A DNA stretch of 64,000 nt from assembly GCA_018699955.1 (NCBI GenBank), contig JABISG010000147.1, positions 1 to 64,000 on the forward strand, in the 5' to 3' direction. The DNA is from Planctomycetaceae bacterium. Its GTDB lineage: Bacteria > Planctomycetota > Planctomycetia > Planctomycetales > Planctomycetaceae. Each line of letters begins with the position of its first letter. Within the stretch, counting starts at the first letter, position 1. The notes under the pieces were generated by a model. The model was given only the letters and a program-made list of their open reading frames with translations, was not told the DNA's origin and made no database searches. Of this stretch, positions 37,879 to 45,876 are shown piece after piece. A program made the translations under genes and the position numbers.

Positions 37879-37898
37879 CGGGTGCCACTGGCCTGTCG
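37879..37898. repeat. GGTGCCACTGGCG family repeat, degenerate (copy 2)
   Basis: CGGGTGCCACTGGCCTGTCG resembles the copy at 1862 with one changed stem base. It lies in the convergent gap between uvrA and the alkyltransferase-like gene. Confidence 0.6.
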
Positions 37899-37943
37899 AG
37901 AATCGACTGGGTGCTCTCGGGATCCACGAACTGGTGACCGGCT

Positions 37944-38312
37944 CTATTCTGCGGCTTCCTCACCGTCCGCTGCGGGTTCCGGTTCTTTCCAGTCCATCAG
38001 GTGATCATCCGGTTCCGTCAACGACATGTGGTCGTCTTTGCCATCGGCGGCGGAAAGTTCGATGCCCGATTCGGAGAGCATGGTGGCGTGTTCGGAATCG
38101 CCTTCGATCAAGCCGTCGTCGTTAATGGCACGCCACCACTGCAGGTGGGGCCAATCGCGGCGAACGGTTTTCAGGCAGGTCATCATCGTGCGGCCTTTGG
38201 TTCCAGCACTAAAGCCGGCACGTCCTGCGATGTCGCTAAATTTCGCCACTTTGTCGGCTCGTTTCAGTTCCCACAGGACTTCCGCCACTTCTTGTGCTCG
38301 CGTGGACACCAT
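37944..38312 (-). CDS. alkyltransferase-like (ATL/MGMT DNA-binding domain) protein
   Basis: A 122-residue protein whose first 75 residues match the DNA-binding domain of O6-alkylguanine methyltransferases: VLWELKRADKVAKFSDIAGRA, KGRTMMTCL, then PHLQWWRAINDDGLI. The alkyl-accepting PCHR motif is QWWR (residues 58-61); in alkyltransferase-like proteins this Cys is replaced, often by Trp. Such proteins bind O6-alkylguanine without repair and pass it to excision repair. A short acidic tail follows. GAGG precedes the ATG. Lying beside uvrA supports this role, though the fit is domain-level only. Confidence 0.72.
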   Translation of the reverse strand: MVSTRAQEVAEVLWELKRADKVAKFSDIAGRAGFSAGTKGRTMMTCLKTVRRDWPHLQWWRAINDDGLIEGDSEHATMLSESGIELSAADGKDDHMSLTEPDDHLMDWKEPEPAADGEEAAE

Positions 38313-38689
38313 AGCCGATACCTCTTTCTCTTCTTGTGAAAAACAATTTCGAGTCGCCCGTTAAAACCTTCGTCGCCGACGAATCGTGATCCGATTCAGA
38401 TCAGTCGTCGCGTAGCCGGTTCACGGCAGATGGCTCTCTGAGGATGCAAAAAGTCCCCGTATCAAGCCAAGACGGTCTTCCCGGACAGACAATCAACTTC
38501 CCTGTTTCAAAGCCTGAGCATATGGTCGGCGACTCGAAGGGAGTGCCGGAATTGACATCAACAACTAGTTCAGTTTGCATACCAGTTCAATACCTATAGA
38601 TTACACCATCGGTGGGGCTGTCACAAGTCCGCGCGCGACCGCTGGGGCGGTTGAAAAAGTGGATAATTCTCGATTCAAACGGTCTTTTC
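38313..38689. other. 377-base gap, no gene seen
   Basis: Divergent gap holding the starts of the alkyltransferase-like gene and the 38690 gene. No promoter of good consensus, hairpin or coding feature was found. A weak TTTGCA..TATAGA pair near 38575-38600 has only 15 bases between. Confidence 0.35.
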
Positions 38690-39142
38690 ATGGTAGATGA
38701 ATTTGCTGGAAACGGTGTGCGATTTCGGTACCCGGAATTGTGGGAATTGACCGAACAGCAGAACGAAGACGGGGTTGCGATGACCGTTTCCGGTCCCGGG
38801 ACCAGTTTCTGGACGCTGCAGTTGTTTTTCGATGCTCCCGCGCCGGAACACGTGATTTCGCAAGCCGTCGAAGCGTTTCGCGGCGAGTACGACGAATTCG
38901 ACTTTTACCCCGTCAGTGGCGAACTTTGCGGCCGGCCGGCCTCCGGAGGCGACGTCGAATTCGTCTGTCTGGAATTGATCAACAGCGCATTCCTGCGAGC
39001 GTTTCAGACTGAGCGTTTCACGGCATTGGTCCTGTTTCAGGGAACCGACACCGAGCTGGAAGAAACCCGCAAGACTCTCGATGCAATCACAGCCAGTCTG
39101 CACTGCGACAGTGACGATGGCGGACAATTAGAGGGTTCGTAG
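38690..39142 (+). CDS. conserved-looking hypothetical protein
   Basis: A 150-residue soluble protein of alternating strands and helices with two Cys (CGRP and CLEL regions). It has no signal or membrane segment. The pattern FRYPELWELTEQ.. followed by a long amphipathic helix (ETRKTLDAITASL) suggests a compact alpha/beta domain, somewhat like planctomycete proteins fed by a PsbP/DUF1795-type fold, but this is weak. The upstream part of the frame is not protein-like, so ATG 38690 is used. Its stop is within a small palindromic repeat. Confidence 0.45.
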   Translation: MVDEFAGNGVRFRYPELWELTEQQNEDGVAMTVSGPGTSFWTLQLFFDAPAPEHVISQAVEAFRGEYDEFDFYPVSGELCGRPASGGDVEFVCLELINSAFLRAFQTERFTALVLFQGTDTELEETRKTLDAITASLHCDSDDGGQLEGS

Positions 39143-39170
39143 TGACCGCATTCACGCGGTTTCCGTGCAT

Positions 39171-39899
39171 TTATCGACCTGCCCGCAATTGCATTAATTG
39201 AAATCGGCCGACGTGAGGTTCCAGCATGCGGTTTCCGTACTCGTCGTGCAATTCGACATCGAAATTACGGCGGCGAGCGAGTTCGATGAAGGAGGCTGCT
39301 GTCTGCCGGCCGGCATCGCCAATCCAGCAGCAACCGCGCTCTTCGAGCATGACTGCCAACAGATCCAGCAATGGCAGGTGATCGCTGACATCGTATACGA
39401 CGTCGCACGCCAGAATCACGGGGAAACGCTCCGAAATCGGTTCTCGCCAATCGAGAACGAGAGCACCGGCTTTGTCGAATCCGTTGGCATGGGCGTTGTG
39501 GTGTGCCAGTTGGACGGCGTGCGGCTCGTAATCGCTGAACGTCACATCCAACCCGCTGGCTAACCCCGCCAGGCCAACCAGTCCCACGCCGCATCCTAAT
39601 TCCAGAGTGCGCGTTGCATCGGTCCAATTGGCCGATGCAATCGCCTCGGCCATCGGTCGAGCAGATGTCCAAAGGTGGGGCCAGTAGGGCGCGTAGTCGT
39701 CGTCATCTGGTCGAGAGGCGAGGGTCTCGGGGTCGCTTAGAAACTCGTTGGGGTCGGCCGGTAGCGCTAGGGAAAATGTCTGCGAACCGATCACAACCTC
39801 GCGGCTCATCCAGCCTCCCGGAATTACCGGAAGTCCACCGGCATTCGGGCCGAAGCCCGAATCCGGCAAACGCGAGATATAATCATCCGATCCAGACAC
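39171..39899 (-). CDS. class I SAM-dependent methyltransferase (METTL/Methyltransf_16-like)
   Basis: A 242-residue methyltransferase. Motif I is LELGCGVGLVGLAGLASG, followed by the acidic FSDYEP, then LVLDWRE and ILACDVVYDVSDHLPLLDLL, as in lysine/small-protein methyltransferases of the METTL21-like group. The substrate is unknown. The start is GTG at 39899 with GGGAG nine bases upstream. The LURP-one-like gene ends 51 bases before it on the same strand. Confidence 0.82.
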   Translation of the reverse strand: MSGSDDYISRLPDSGFGPNAGGLPVIPGGWMSREVVIGSQTFSLALPADPNEFLSDPETLASRPDDDDYAPYWPHLWTSARPMAEAIASANWTDATRTLELGCGVGLVGLAGLASGLDVTFSDYEPHAVQLAHHNAHANGFDKAGALVLDWREPISERFPVILACDVVYDVSDHLPLLDLLAVMLEERGCCWIGDAGRQTAASFIELARRRNFDVELHDEYGNRMLEPHVGRFQLMQLRAGR

Positions 39900-39950
39900 G
39901 ATCGAAACTCCCGGTCGCGGCTGGCTTTCACGACTGCACCGCGATCGGCG

Positions 39951-40532
39951 TTATTGATTACGGCCCTCAATGGCAACCAACAAGAGTCCGCCCGCGAGAA
40001 TCAAATAGGGGCTGATGGTCGATTCCGGATAAACCGTGACAGTCATGCGATGGACGAACAGATTGAAGTGCGTGCGGAACAGCGCCAATTCATTTCCGTC
40101 GGCGTCACGCAGCATGAATTTCTGCGGGATCAACTTGCCCAATGGGAGAAAGCGACGAACCAACGCCATGCCGGTGCTGTCCTCTTTGATGGTTCCGATT
40201 TCACCATCGTTTCCATCCAGCACGATCCACTCGTCCCGAAGAATGGACTTCAAACCTTTGCGCTGTAGTGCCCCGATCTTCTTGTCTTTCTTGCTGTCAA
40301 CCACATCGTAGGCGGCGCTGAAGTCAATCACCTTGCGGGCCTGGATGATCAACCGCTCCTCGTCCATCGACTCGTCGGTGTAGAGTCGAATGTCCTCCTT
40401 CAGCTTGAATGCCTTCTGCTTGCTGAAGCCGATCAGTTTGTCGTTGGAATCGTAAATGTGAAATTTCGCACCAAGAAACGAGAGGACTTTTCGTCGGATT
40501 GTGAACTCAGTGCCGGTTGATCCCGTTGACAT
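39951..40532 (-). CDS. LURP-one-related/scramblase-like protein
   Basis: A 193-residue protein resembling LURP-one/phospholipid scramblase proteins: FTIRRKVLSFLGAKFHIYD at the start, then DESMDEERLIIQARKVIDF and repeated strands as in a 12-stranded barrel, closing with a hydrophobic helix ISPYLILAGGLLLVAI (about 174-189) that may insert into the membrane. Role in bacteria is unclear. It precedes the methyltransferase gene and likely shares its transcript. Confidence 0.72.
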   Translation of the reverse strand: MSTGSTGTEFTIRRKVLSFLGAKFHIYDSNDKLIGFSKQKAFKLKEDIRLYTDESMDEERLIIQARKVIDFSAAYDVVDSKKDKKIGALQRKGLKSILRDEWIVLDGNDGEIGTIKEDSTGMALVRRFLPLGKLIPQKFMLRDADGNELALFRTHFNLFVHRMTVTVYPESTISPYLILAGGLLLVAIEGRNQ

Positions 40533-40689
40533 CGATCAGGTCTCCTCGGGGAAGTGTATGAGGGCGTAGGGGAATCGTTTGTTCTCCCGAAGAGGAGAGG
40601 ATGATGTTACAGTAGCCAATTATCAAGTGAACCGTTCGGTTAAATTCCGCCGTGGCCGTCGATTGTCATCTTTGAATTGATTGCCAGAA

Positions 40690-41247
40690 ATGTCTTCAGA
40701 AGTGATTTACTGGATTTGGGCGGCACTGTTGGTGCTGTGCGCTGTGGCGGCTTGGTTCGCAACGCTGTTCTCGTTGCCTGGAAATTGGGTGATGGTGGGG
40801 TTGATCATCATCTTCGCGCTCTTCTACCCCGAGGGCGAAGGCCGCGGAGTTGGTTGGATTGGGGTGGCGGTCGTTGCGGGGCTGGCTGTCGTGGGAGAAG
40901 TCATCGAGTTTGCTGCCGGTGCCGCCGGCGCAGCCAAAGAAGGCGGCAGCCGACGCGGCATGCTGCTGGCCATTCTGGGAACAGTTGTCGGCAGTATCGC
41001 GGGCGCAATCATCGGCGTGCCAATTCCCGTTGTCGGCTCCATCATTGCGGCAGTTGGCGGCGGTGCGCTCGGCGCGTTTTGCGGTGCCTACCTGGGTGAA
41101 ACCTGGAAGGGCAAGACATCGGCGGAAAGCCTAGCCGTCAGCAAGGCCGCTCTCATCGGACGACTGTTAGGGACGATGGCGAAACTGATCGTCGGTGCAG
41201 TGATGGTTGTCGTTATTGCGCTGGCGGTGTTCGTCGGTTGGCTGTAG
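40690..41247 (+). CDS. DUF456-like membrane protein
   Basis: A 185-residue inner-membrane protein with about four or five helices. Between helices are Gly-rich motifs typical of DUF456 (SLPGNWVMVG, GLAVVGEVIEF, GTVVGSIAGAIIGVPIPVVGSIIAAVGGGALGAFCGAYLGE in pieces). The family has no proven role. Start chosen at ATG 40690; a TTG three codons earlier is possible. Confidence 0.78.
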   Translation: MSSEVIYWIWAALLVLCAVAAWFATLFSLPGNWVMVGLIIIFALFYPEGEGRGVGWIGVAVVAGLAVVGEVIEFAAGAAGAAKEGGSRRGMLLAILGTVVGSIAGAIIGVPIPVVGSIIAAVGGGALGAFCGAYLGETWKGKTSAESLAVSKAALIGRLLGTMAKLIVGAVMVVVIALAVFVGWL

Positions 41248-41286
41248 CACACTGTCAATACACGATTTAACGTAATACGACTGGCT

Positions 41287-41459
41287 CGCCCAAGCTCAAG
41301 CGTCAGTCAGAATTGGGAGGCGAAGCTCCGGCTAAGCCGCGTGTGGGATGGCTCTATCGCGCGCATGTTGAATGACGCGATCGACGAATGCGAAAAATGA
41401 ATTTGTGGCGTCGCTTGGGCGTAGTGTATGCGGCTCGGCCGGAGCCTCGCCCTCCCAAG
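41287..41459. repeat. MITE-like inverted repeat element
   Basis: Imperfect 28-bp arms: 41313-41340 (TTGGGAGGCGAAGCTCCGGC...) and 41430-41459 (GCGGCTCGGCCGGAGCC..CTCCCAA), 89 bases apart. A second pair, CGCCCAAGC at 41287 and GCTTGGGCG at 41413, interleaves with the first. No gene lies within. It fills most of the 242-base gap between DUF456-like and GNAT genes. Confidence 0.65.
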
Positions 41460-41489
41460 TTTACGATCTGCCTACTTAGGCAAGGCTGA

Positions 41490-42110
41490 CTACTTCGTGT
41501 ATTCAATCAACACGCCGTGACTGCAGGCAGCGCTGTCGTCTGGGCGAAAGTCGCGGTGCAGTGACACGATTCGCGCACCCGCGTCGATGTGAAATGCCAG
41601 CACGGGGTCGATCAGGTTTCCATCGGAGTCGCGTGCCTGAATGTAGTCGTCGATGGGAGTTGTCGCGTGTAGCGAATAGGCAGCCGGTCGCGTGAAGCCG
41701 ACGATTCGACGGACGCCGGCAAGGCTGCGGGCCAACTCAATCTGACGATCAACCAACAATCGTCCCAGTCGATGACCGCGAACTTCCGGCAGCACACCCA
41801 CGCCAACAAGTTGGTAAATCTCGCCGTCGCCGGTGTGCGAGCGCGTGAAGCGATTCCCGTCGGTGATTGAATCGTAACTGTGGGATTGGGCAGCCAGGAA
41901 CTCTGTCGTAATTCGCTGGGCCGAGGCCGTGCCGACAATTCGTCCCGCGGCAATCGCCACGAGTTGGCCATCCGCATAGGCGGCGATCCGCGCGGCGAAC
42001 TCGTCGGCGGTTGTCGCCAGCGGCGCGGGCCAGCTTTGCCGATCGACATCGGCCATGGCTGCGGCATCGTCGGCGGTTGCCGGGCGCACGGTTATTTCTC
42101 GGTCAACCAT
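41490..42110 (-). CDS. GNAT family N-acetyltransferase
   Basis: A 206-residue acetyltransferase. The acetyl-CoA site is VGVLPEVRGHRLGRLLVD (the Q/RxxGxG/A turn as RGHRLG), with TVRPATADDAAAMADVD at the start. Its ATG lies 19 bases inside the end of the CaiB/BaiF gene, so the two are coupled. Substrate unknown; the partner suggests a small-molecule or CoA-related role, which is only inference. Confidence 0.82.
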   Translation of the reverse strand: MVDREITVRPATADDAAAMADVDRQSWPAPLATTADEFAARIAAYADGQLVAIAAGRIVGTASAQRITTEFLAAQSHSYDSITDGNRFTRSHTGDGEIYQLVGVGVLPEVRGHRLGRLLVDRQIELARSLAGVRRIVGFTRPAAYSLHATTPIDDYIQARDSDGNLIDPVLAFHIDAGARIVSLHRDFRPDDSAACSHGVLIEYTK

Positions 42111-43267
42111 TCATCCAACACCGAGTTGTTGTGTTCGCCAAGCTGGGGGGCATGCGGCGAAAGTGGGGGAGCGTGGCCGTTCATTCGCAGCGGCGATCCA
42201 GCCGCCAGAAACCGTTCACCCGCAGGGCTCTCCATCTCGCGGAGCATGTCGCGCGACTGCAGTTGCGGATCGGCAACCACTTCGGCAACATTCCGAATGG
42301 GAGCCGCCGGCACACCGGCCGCTGTGAGCAATTCCAGCCAATGCGCTTGCGGGTGTTCTTGCAACCGTGCCGCGAGTGTCTCATTGAGAAAGTCGGAATT
42401 GTCTGTCCGCGAGGCATTATCGGCGAGGCGGGGATCGTCGGCCAATTCCGGCTGGCCGATCACTTCACACAGTTTACGCCAAAGGGCATCGTTGCCTGCC
42501 GCGATGACAATCGAACCGTCGGCGGTGGGAAACGCCTGGAATGGCGTGATCGACGGGTGACGTGTCCCCAGTGGGACCGGCACATCACCGGTGACCGCAT
42601 GCCGGGCGATGGCGTTCTCAAGCGCCGCGACCGCGCAATCGAGCATCGCGACGTCGGCAACGCAGCCTTCACCCGTCTGGTCGCGATGCCTTAGCGCCGA
42701 GATGACGGCGATCGCGCCGAACATGCCGGTCAAAATGTCGCTGATCGACGTGCCGACGCGCACCGAGTGTCCCTCACTTTCGCCGGTAATGCTCATCAGC
42801 CCACTCATCGCCTGAATAATCACATCGTAGGCGGGCCGATTGATGTTGCCGGTATGACCGTAACCCGACAGCGATGCGTAGACGAGTCGCGGGTTCACCT
42901 TTTTGAGATCGGCCGCCGAGAGTCCCCAGTCGGACATCGTGCCAGGCCGGAAATTCTCGACCAGCACGTCGGCCTGCTGGGCGAGTCGAAGGAACGTCGC
43001 GCAATCGGCTTCCTGCTTGAGATCCAGCGTAATGCTCTTCTTGCCGCGGTTGATGCTGGCAAAATACGCGCTCAATCCCGACGGCAGGAACGGGCCGAAC
43101 TGACGCGAATCGTCACCGCTATCGGGCCGCTCAATCTTGACGACTTCGGCCCCGAGGTCGGCGAGAATCATCGTGCAATACGGGCCGGCGAGGACGCGTG
43201 TGATATCGAGCACGCGCACGCCGGACAGCGGTTGCGGGTGCGTGGTCGTGTTTGTCGCTTCACTCAT
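42092..43267 (-). CDS. CaiB/BaiF family CoA-transferase
   Basis: A 391-residue class III CoA-transferase. The opening GVRVLDITRVLAGPYCTMIL, ADLGAEVVKIERPD, the SITLDLK segment, VLVENFRPG, and SISDILTGMFGAIAV with its Asp are family marks; PFQAFPTADGSIVIAAGN follows. It moves CoA between carboxylic acids. Start chosen at 43267, since the extra 27 upstream codons contain no signal. It lies 92 bases downstream of an SDR gene and overlaps the GNAT gene. Confidence 0.9.
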   Translation of the reverse strand: MSEATNTTTHPQPLSGVRVLDITRVLAGPYCTMILADLGAEVVKIERPDSGDDSRQFGPFLPSGLSAYFASINRGKKSITLDLKQEADCATFLRLAQQADVLVENFRPGTMSDWGLSAADLKKVNPRLVYASLSGYGHTGNINRPAYDVIIQAMSGLMSITGESEGHSVRVGTSISDILTGMFGAIAVISALRHRDQTGEGCVADVAMLDCAVAALENAIARHAVTGDVPVPLGTRHPSITPFQAFPTADGSIVIAAGNDALWRKLCEVIGQPELADDPRLADNASRTDNSDFLNETLAARLQEHPQAHWLELLTAAGVPAAPIRNVAEVVADPQLQSRDMLREMESPAGERFLAAGSPLRMNGHAPPLSPHAPQLGEHNNSVLDEWLTEK

Positions 43268-43359
43268 TTGTTTTGGTTCAATCCCGGCCAACCATGTTGT
43301 ACTTAGTCGTCGCGTTATGGCACGACGGAACCGCATGAATGCGGTCACTACAAACCTGC

Positions 43360-44106
43360 TTATCCGGCCGCATTGCCGCCGTCAACCACAATCTCCTGTC
43401 CGGTAACGTGTCCGGCCGATTCAGACGCGAGAAAGAGCGCGACTTCCGCGACATCCTGTGGCGTGCCGAGTTGTGCGGTCTTGAGCGGGCCAGTCAGTTT
43501 CGCCAGTAGCTGTTCGGTCTGTTTTGGTGACACGCCGATCTTCCGCCACATCAGTGTGTCCGTCGGTCCGGGCGCAATGCAGTTAACACGAATGCGGCGC
43601 GGTGCCAATTCCACTGCCAGCGAACGAGCCGTCGCAGCAACGGCTGCTTTTGTTGCATTGAATGCGCCGAGTCCACAGCCCTCTCGCATTCGGCCGGAAA
43701 GACAAATCACAGCGGCATTGGAATTGAGATGCGGCACGAATGTGCGAACGGTGTTGAGGGTCCCCAGGAAGTTGACCTGCAACTGCAAGTCGATCTCTGA
43801 TGCATTGGCATGGACAAGTGGGGCAAGACGGGCGATGCCGGCCGCTGGGACGAGAATATCAGTTTGGCCGAACCGCCGTGATGTCGCCGTCGCCAGTCGT
43901 GCGAGGTCTTCGCCAACGGTCACATCGCCGGTCACTGTCAGCACACGCGCCGGTGCCAGCGCAGCGACTTCTTCCAACGGAGCGGCGCTCCGGGCAAAGA
44001 GAACGACTTTGGCCCCCTCGCTGAGGAAAAGCTCAGCTGTCGCACGGCCGATTCCGCTACCGCCCCCGGTAATGACGGCCACTTTGTTCAACAGAGTTTG
44101 CGGCAT
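43360..44106 (-). CDS. SDR family protein lacking the catalytic tyrosine
   Basis: A 248-residue classical short-chain dehydrogenase fold. Coenzyme motif TGGGSGIG (residues 13-20) and the acidic GDVT are present, as is a C-terminal GQEIVVDGG. The active-site Ser137 and Lys153 are in place, but the Tyr of YxxxK is Phe149 (FNATK). The NAG motif is PAAG. Oxidoreductase activity is therefore doubtful; a binding or dehydratase-like role is possible. It heads the SDR-CaiB-GNAT run. Confidence 0.85.
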   Translation of the reverse strand: MPQTLLNKVAVITGGGSGIGRATAELFLSEGAKVVLFARSAAPLEEVAALAPARVLTVTGDVTVGEDLARLATATSRRFGQTDILVPAAGIARLAPLVHANASEIDLQLQVNFLGTLNTVRTFVPHLNSNAAVICLSGRMREGCGLGAFNATKAAVAATARSLAVELAPRRIRVNCIAPGPTDTLMWRKIGVSPKQTEQLLAKLTGPLKTAQLGTPQDVAEVALFLASESAGHVTGQEIVVDGGNAAG

Positions 44107-44130
44107 GGGGACACGCGACCGACACCCGGC

Positions 44131-45774
44131 CTATTTCTTTTTCGGTGCCGGCTTGAGGACAGTGAGCCAGAGGTCGGAAGTCTTTGATGTCAGGCCGGCA
44201 ATTGGTGCGGTCGCTTTGCGGACGCGTTTGTCATCGTCGCCTTTGGGAGTCCCGACAATCTGAAAACCACTATCGACAATGATATCTTCCGCTGCCGTCA
44301 GCACCAACTCGACCTTCTTTGCCGTCGCCTTGTCTTTAGCAACTGAGGCGACCGCTGTGACGGCAACACCTTCCGGCAAACCGGTCGCGGTGATTTCGAT
44401 GTCGCCAGCGAATCCTCGCTCGCGCGTGACTGTCACCGGAAGTTTCAACGGTGTCCCGGCGGTCAGTTTGAATGTGTTGGCCGCTGCGCCCAGTTGGAAG
44501 TTGGGCGTCTGCAATTCTGCGGTGAGACGATATGCGTACCGCAATCCTCCGTGACCGAAGAGGTCGGAGACCGAGAGAACATATTGACCATCTTTGGGAA
44601 CCGTATAGTCCAGCGCGGGGTCGAATTCGCCGCGTTTGGGGTCATCGACACGCTTCAAAACCTTACCGGCTGCATCCTTCAACTCAATCACCGCATCCAA
44701 TTCCTGCCCGAGCGAGCGGGAGTCGATGCGGAGGGCGAGCCGTTCTCCCTTCTTCGCGGTAAATGCAAATCCGTCTTCATCTCCTGCCGACGAAATACAA
44801 CCGGTAATTGTTGCTGGCAGGGTGAACTCAATCGACTTGTCTGCGACGTCTGGCTCCGGCTCGGAAATTGATGCGTGCTCATCGACTCGTACTTCGAGCG
44901 TGTTGGCTAGTTGGGCATGATGCACCCGCACCGTCTCGGCATCGCCGGTCTCGGGGATCGAGAACGTCTGAAGCGAATCATTGAGGTTCCATCCACGCAA
45001 TTGCACCGAGCGGCCTGCGCCGCGCGTCACCGAGAACGGAATCGTGTGATCGACAAACGGCCCGTTTGTCAGTGTCAGCCGGTAAATGTAGGTCGCTGCT
45101 CCAGCCAGCCGAATCGAACTGTTTGGCTTCGACGGGAAGGCAAACACGCGCACGAAATGCGTACCTGTCGTTGTTGCCGTGAATGCGAATTGCGGGTCGA
45201 AACCGCGGGCGTCGTCGTTCTGCTGAAGCACGAAACCCGCCGGCGAGACCACCTGCAACAAACCGTCCATGGGAGAACCCAACAGGCCGTTCGCTTCGAG
45301 CGAGGCAACCAGCGTTTCGCCCGCTTTCAAGGGTACGGCAAAGACATCAACATCGCCGGCCTTCGCCAGCGCACCGTGAACGACGACCTGTGTGGAAGAA
45401 AGTTGTTGTGCTTTTTTCAGTTCGTTATTCGGTTCCTTGTCGAGCGTTTCGGTGAGAGTGCCGACGACGAATGGACGCAGAGCCGATGCACCTTCGGCAT
45501 TTGTGAGGCGAATCCAACAGAGGCCGGGTTGCGAATCGGCGGGTACTGCGACGGTGAATTTCGAGCCTTTCTCAGGAACGGTAATCGTCACGTCGTCACG
45601 GCTGCACCATCCGCGCACGGGCGGAGTTCCCAAGCTACCGGAAATCGTTACCTCAACCGTCTTTCCGCGCTGCGCACCGGCGGGCAACAGCGATTTCAAT
45701 TCCGGCGCTGCGGCAAACGCGGAGTTAGTAACCAGCACAGTGAGCGCGAAGGCAATTGCGATGCGTAGATTCAC
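44131..45774 (-). CDS. exported PPC-domain (pre-peptidase C-terminal) protein
   Basis: A 547-residue periplasmic protein. Signal peptide residues 1-22. It starts with an Ig/IPT-like domain (LLPAGAQRGKTVEVTISGS), followed by two pre-peptidase C-terminal-like beta domains (DKEPNNELKKAQ then DVDVFAVPLKAGETL; later ISSAGDEDGFAFTAKKGERLAL). The start is GTG at 45774. This is the last gene of the DUF1549/DUF1553-DUF1501-PPC operon and should act with these exported proteins. Confidence 0.82.
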   Translation of the reverse strand: MNLRIAIAFALTVLVTNSAFAAAPELKSLLPAGAQRGKTVEVTISGSLGTPPVRGWCSRDDVTITVPEKGSKFTVAVPADSQPGLCWIRLTNAEGASALRPFVVGTLTETLDKEPNNELKKAQQLSSTQVVVHGALAKAGDVDVFAVPLKAGETLVASLEANGLLGSPMDGLLQVVSPAGFVLQQNDDARGFDPQFAFTATTTGTHFVRVFAFPSKPNSSIRLAGAATYIYRLTLTNGPFVDHTIPFSVTRGAGRSVQLRGWNLNDSLQTFSIPETGDAETVRVHHAQLANTLEVRVDEHASISEPEPDVADKSIEFTLPATITGCISSAGDEDGFAFTAKKGERLALRIDSRSLGQELDAVIELKDAAGKVLKRVDDPKRGEFDPALDYTVPKDGQYVLSVSDLFGHGGLRYAYRLTAELQTPNFQLGAAANTFKLTAGTPLKLPVTVTRERGFAGDIEITATGLPEGVAVTAVASVAKDKATAKKVELVLTAAEDIIVDSGFQIVGTPKGDDDKRVRKATAPIAGLTSKTSDLWLTVLKPAPKKK

Positions 45775-45801
45775 GATTGTAGCTCTTTGGTGTATGAATT
45801 T

Positions 45802-45854
45802 CGCTTGCGGTTTAGCGAGCCTGAGAACATCAATCGACCGCGAAACCGCAAGCG
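45802..45854. repeat. 12-bp inverted repeat CGCTTGCGGTTT
   Basis: CGCTTGCGGTTT at 45802-45813 and AAACCGCAAGCG at 45843-45854, perfect arms 29 bases apart, in the gap between the DUF1501 and PPC genes of one operon. It may form an intra-operon hairpin or be a dispersed element. Confidence 0.65.
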
Positions 45855-45876
45855 GGATCGTTCATCAAGAAAAATA

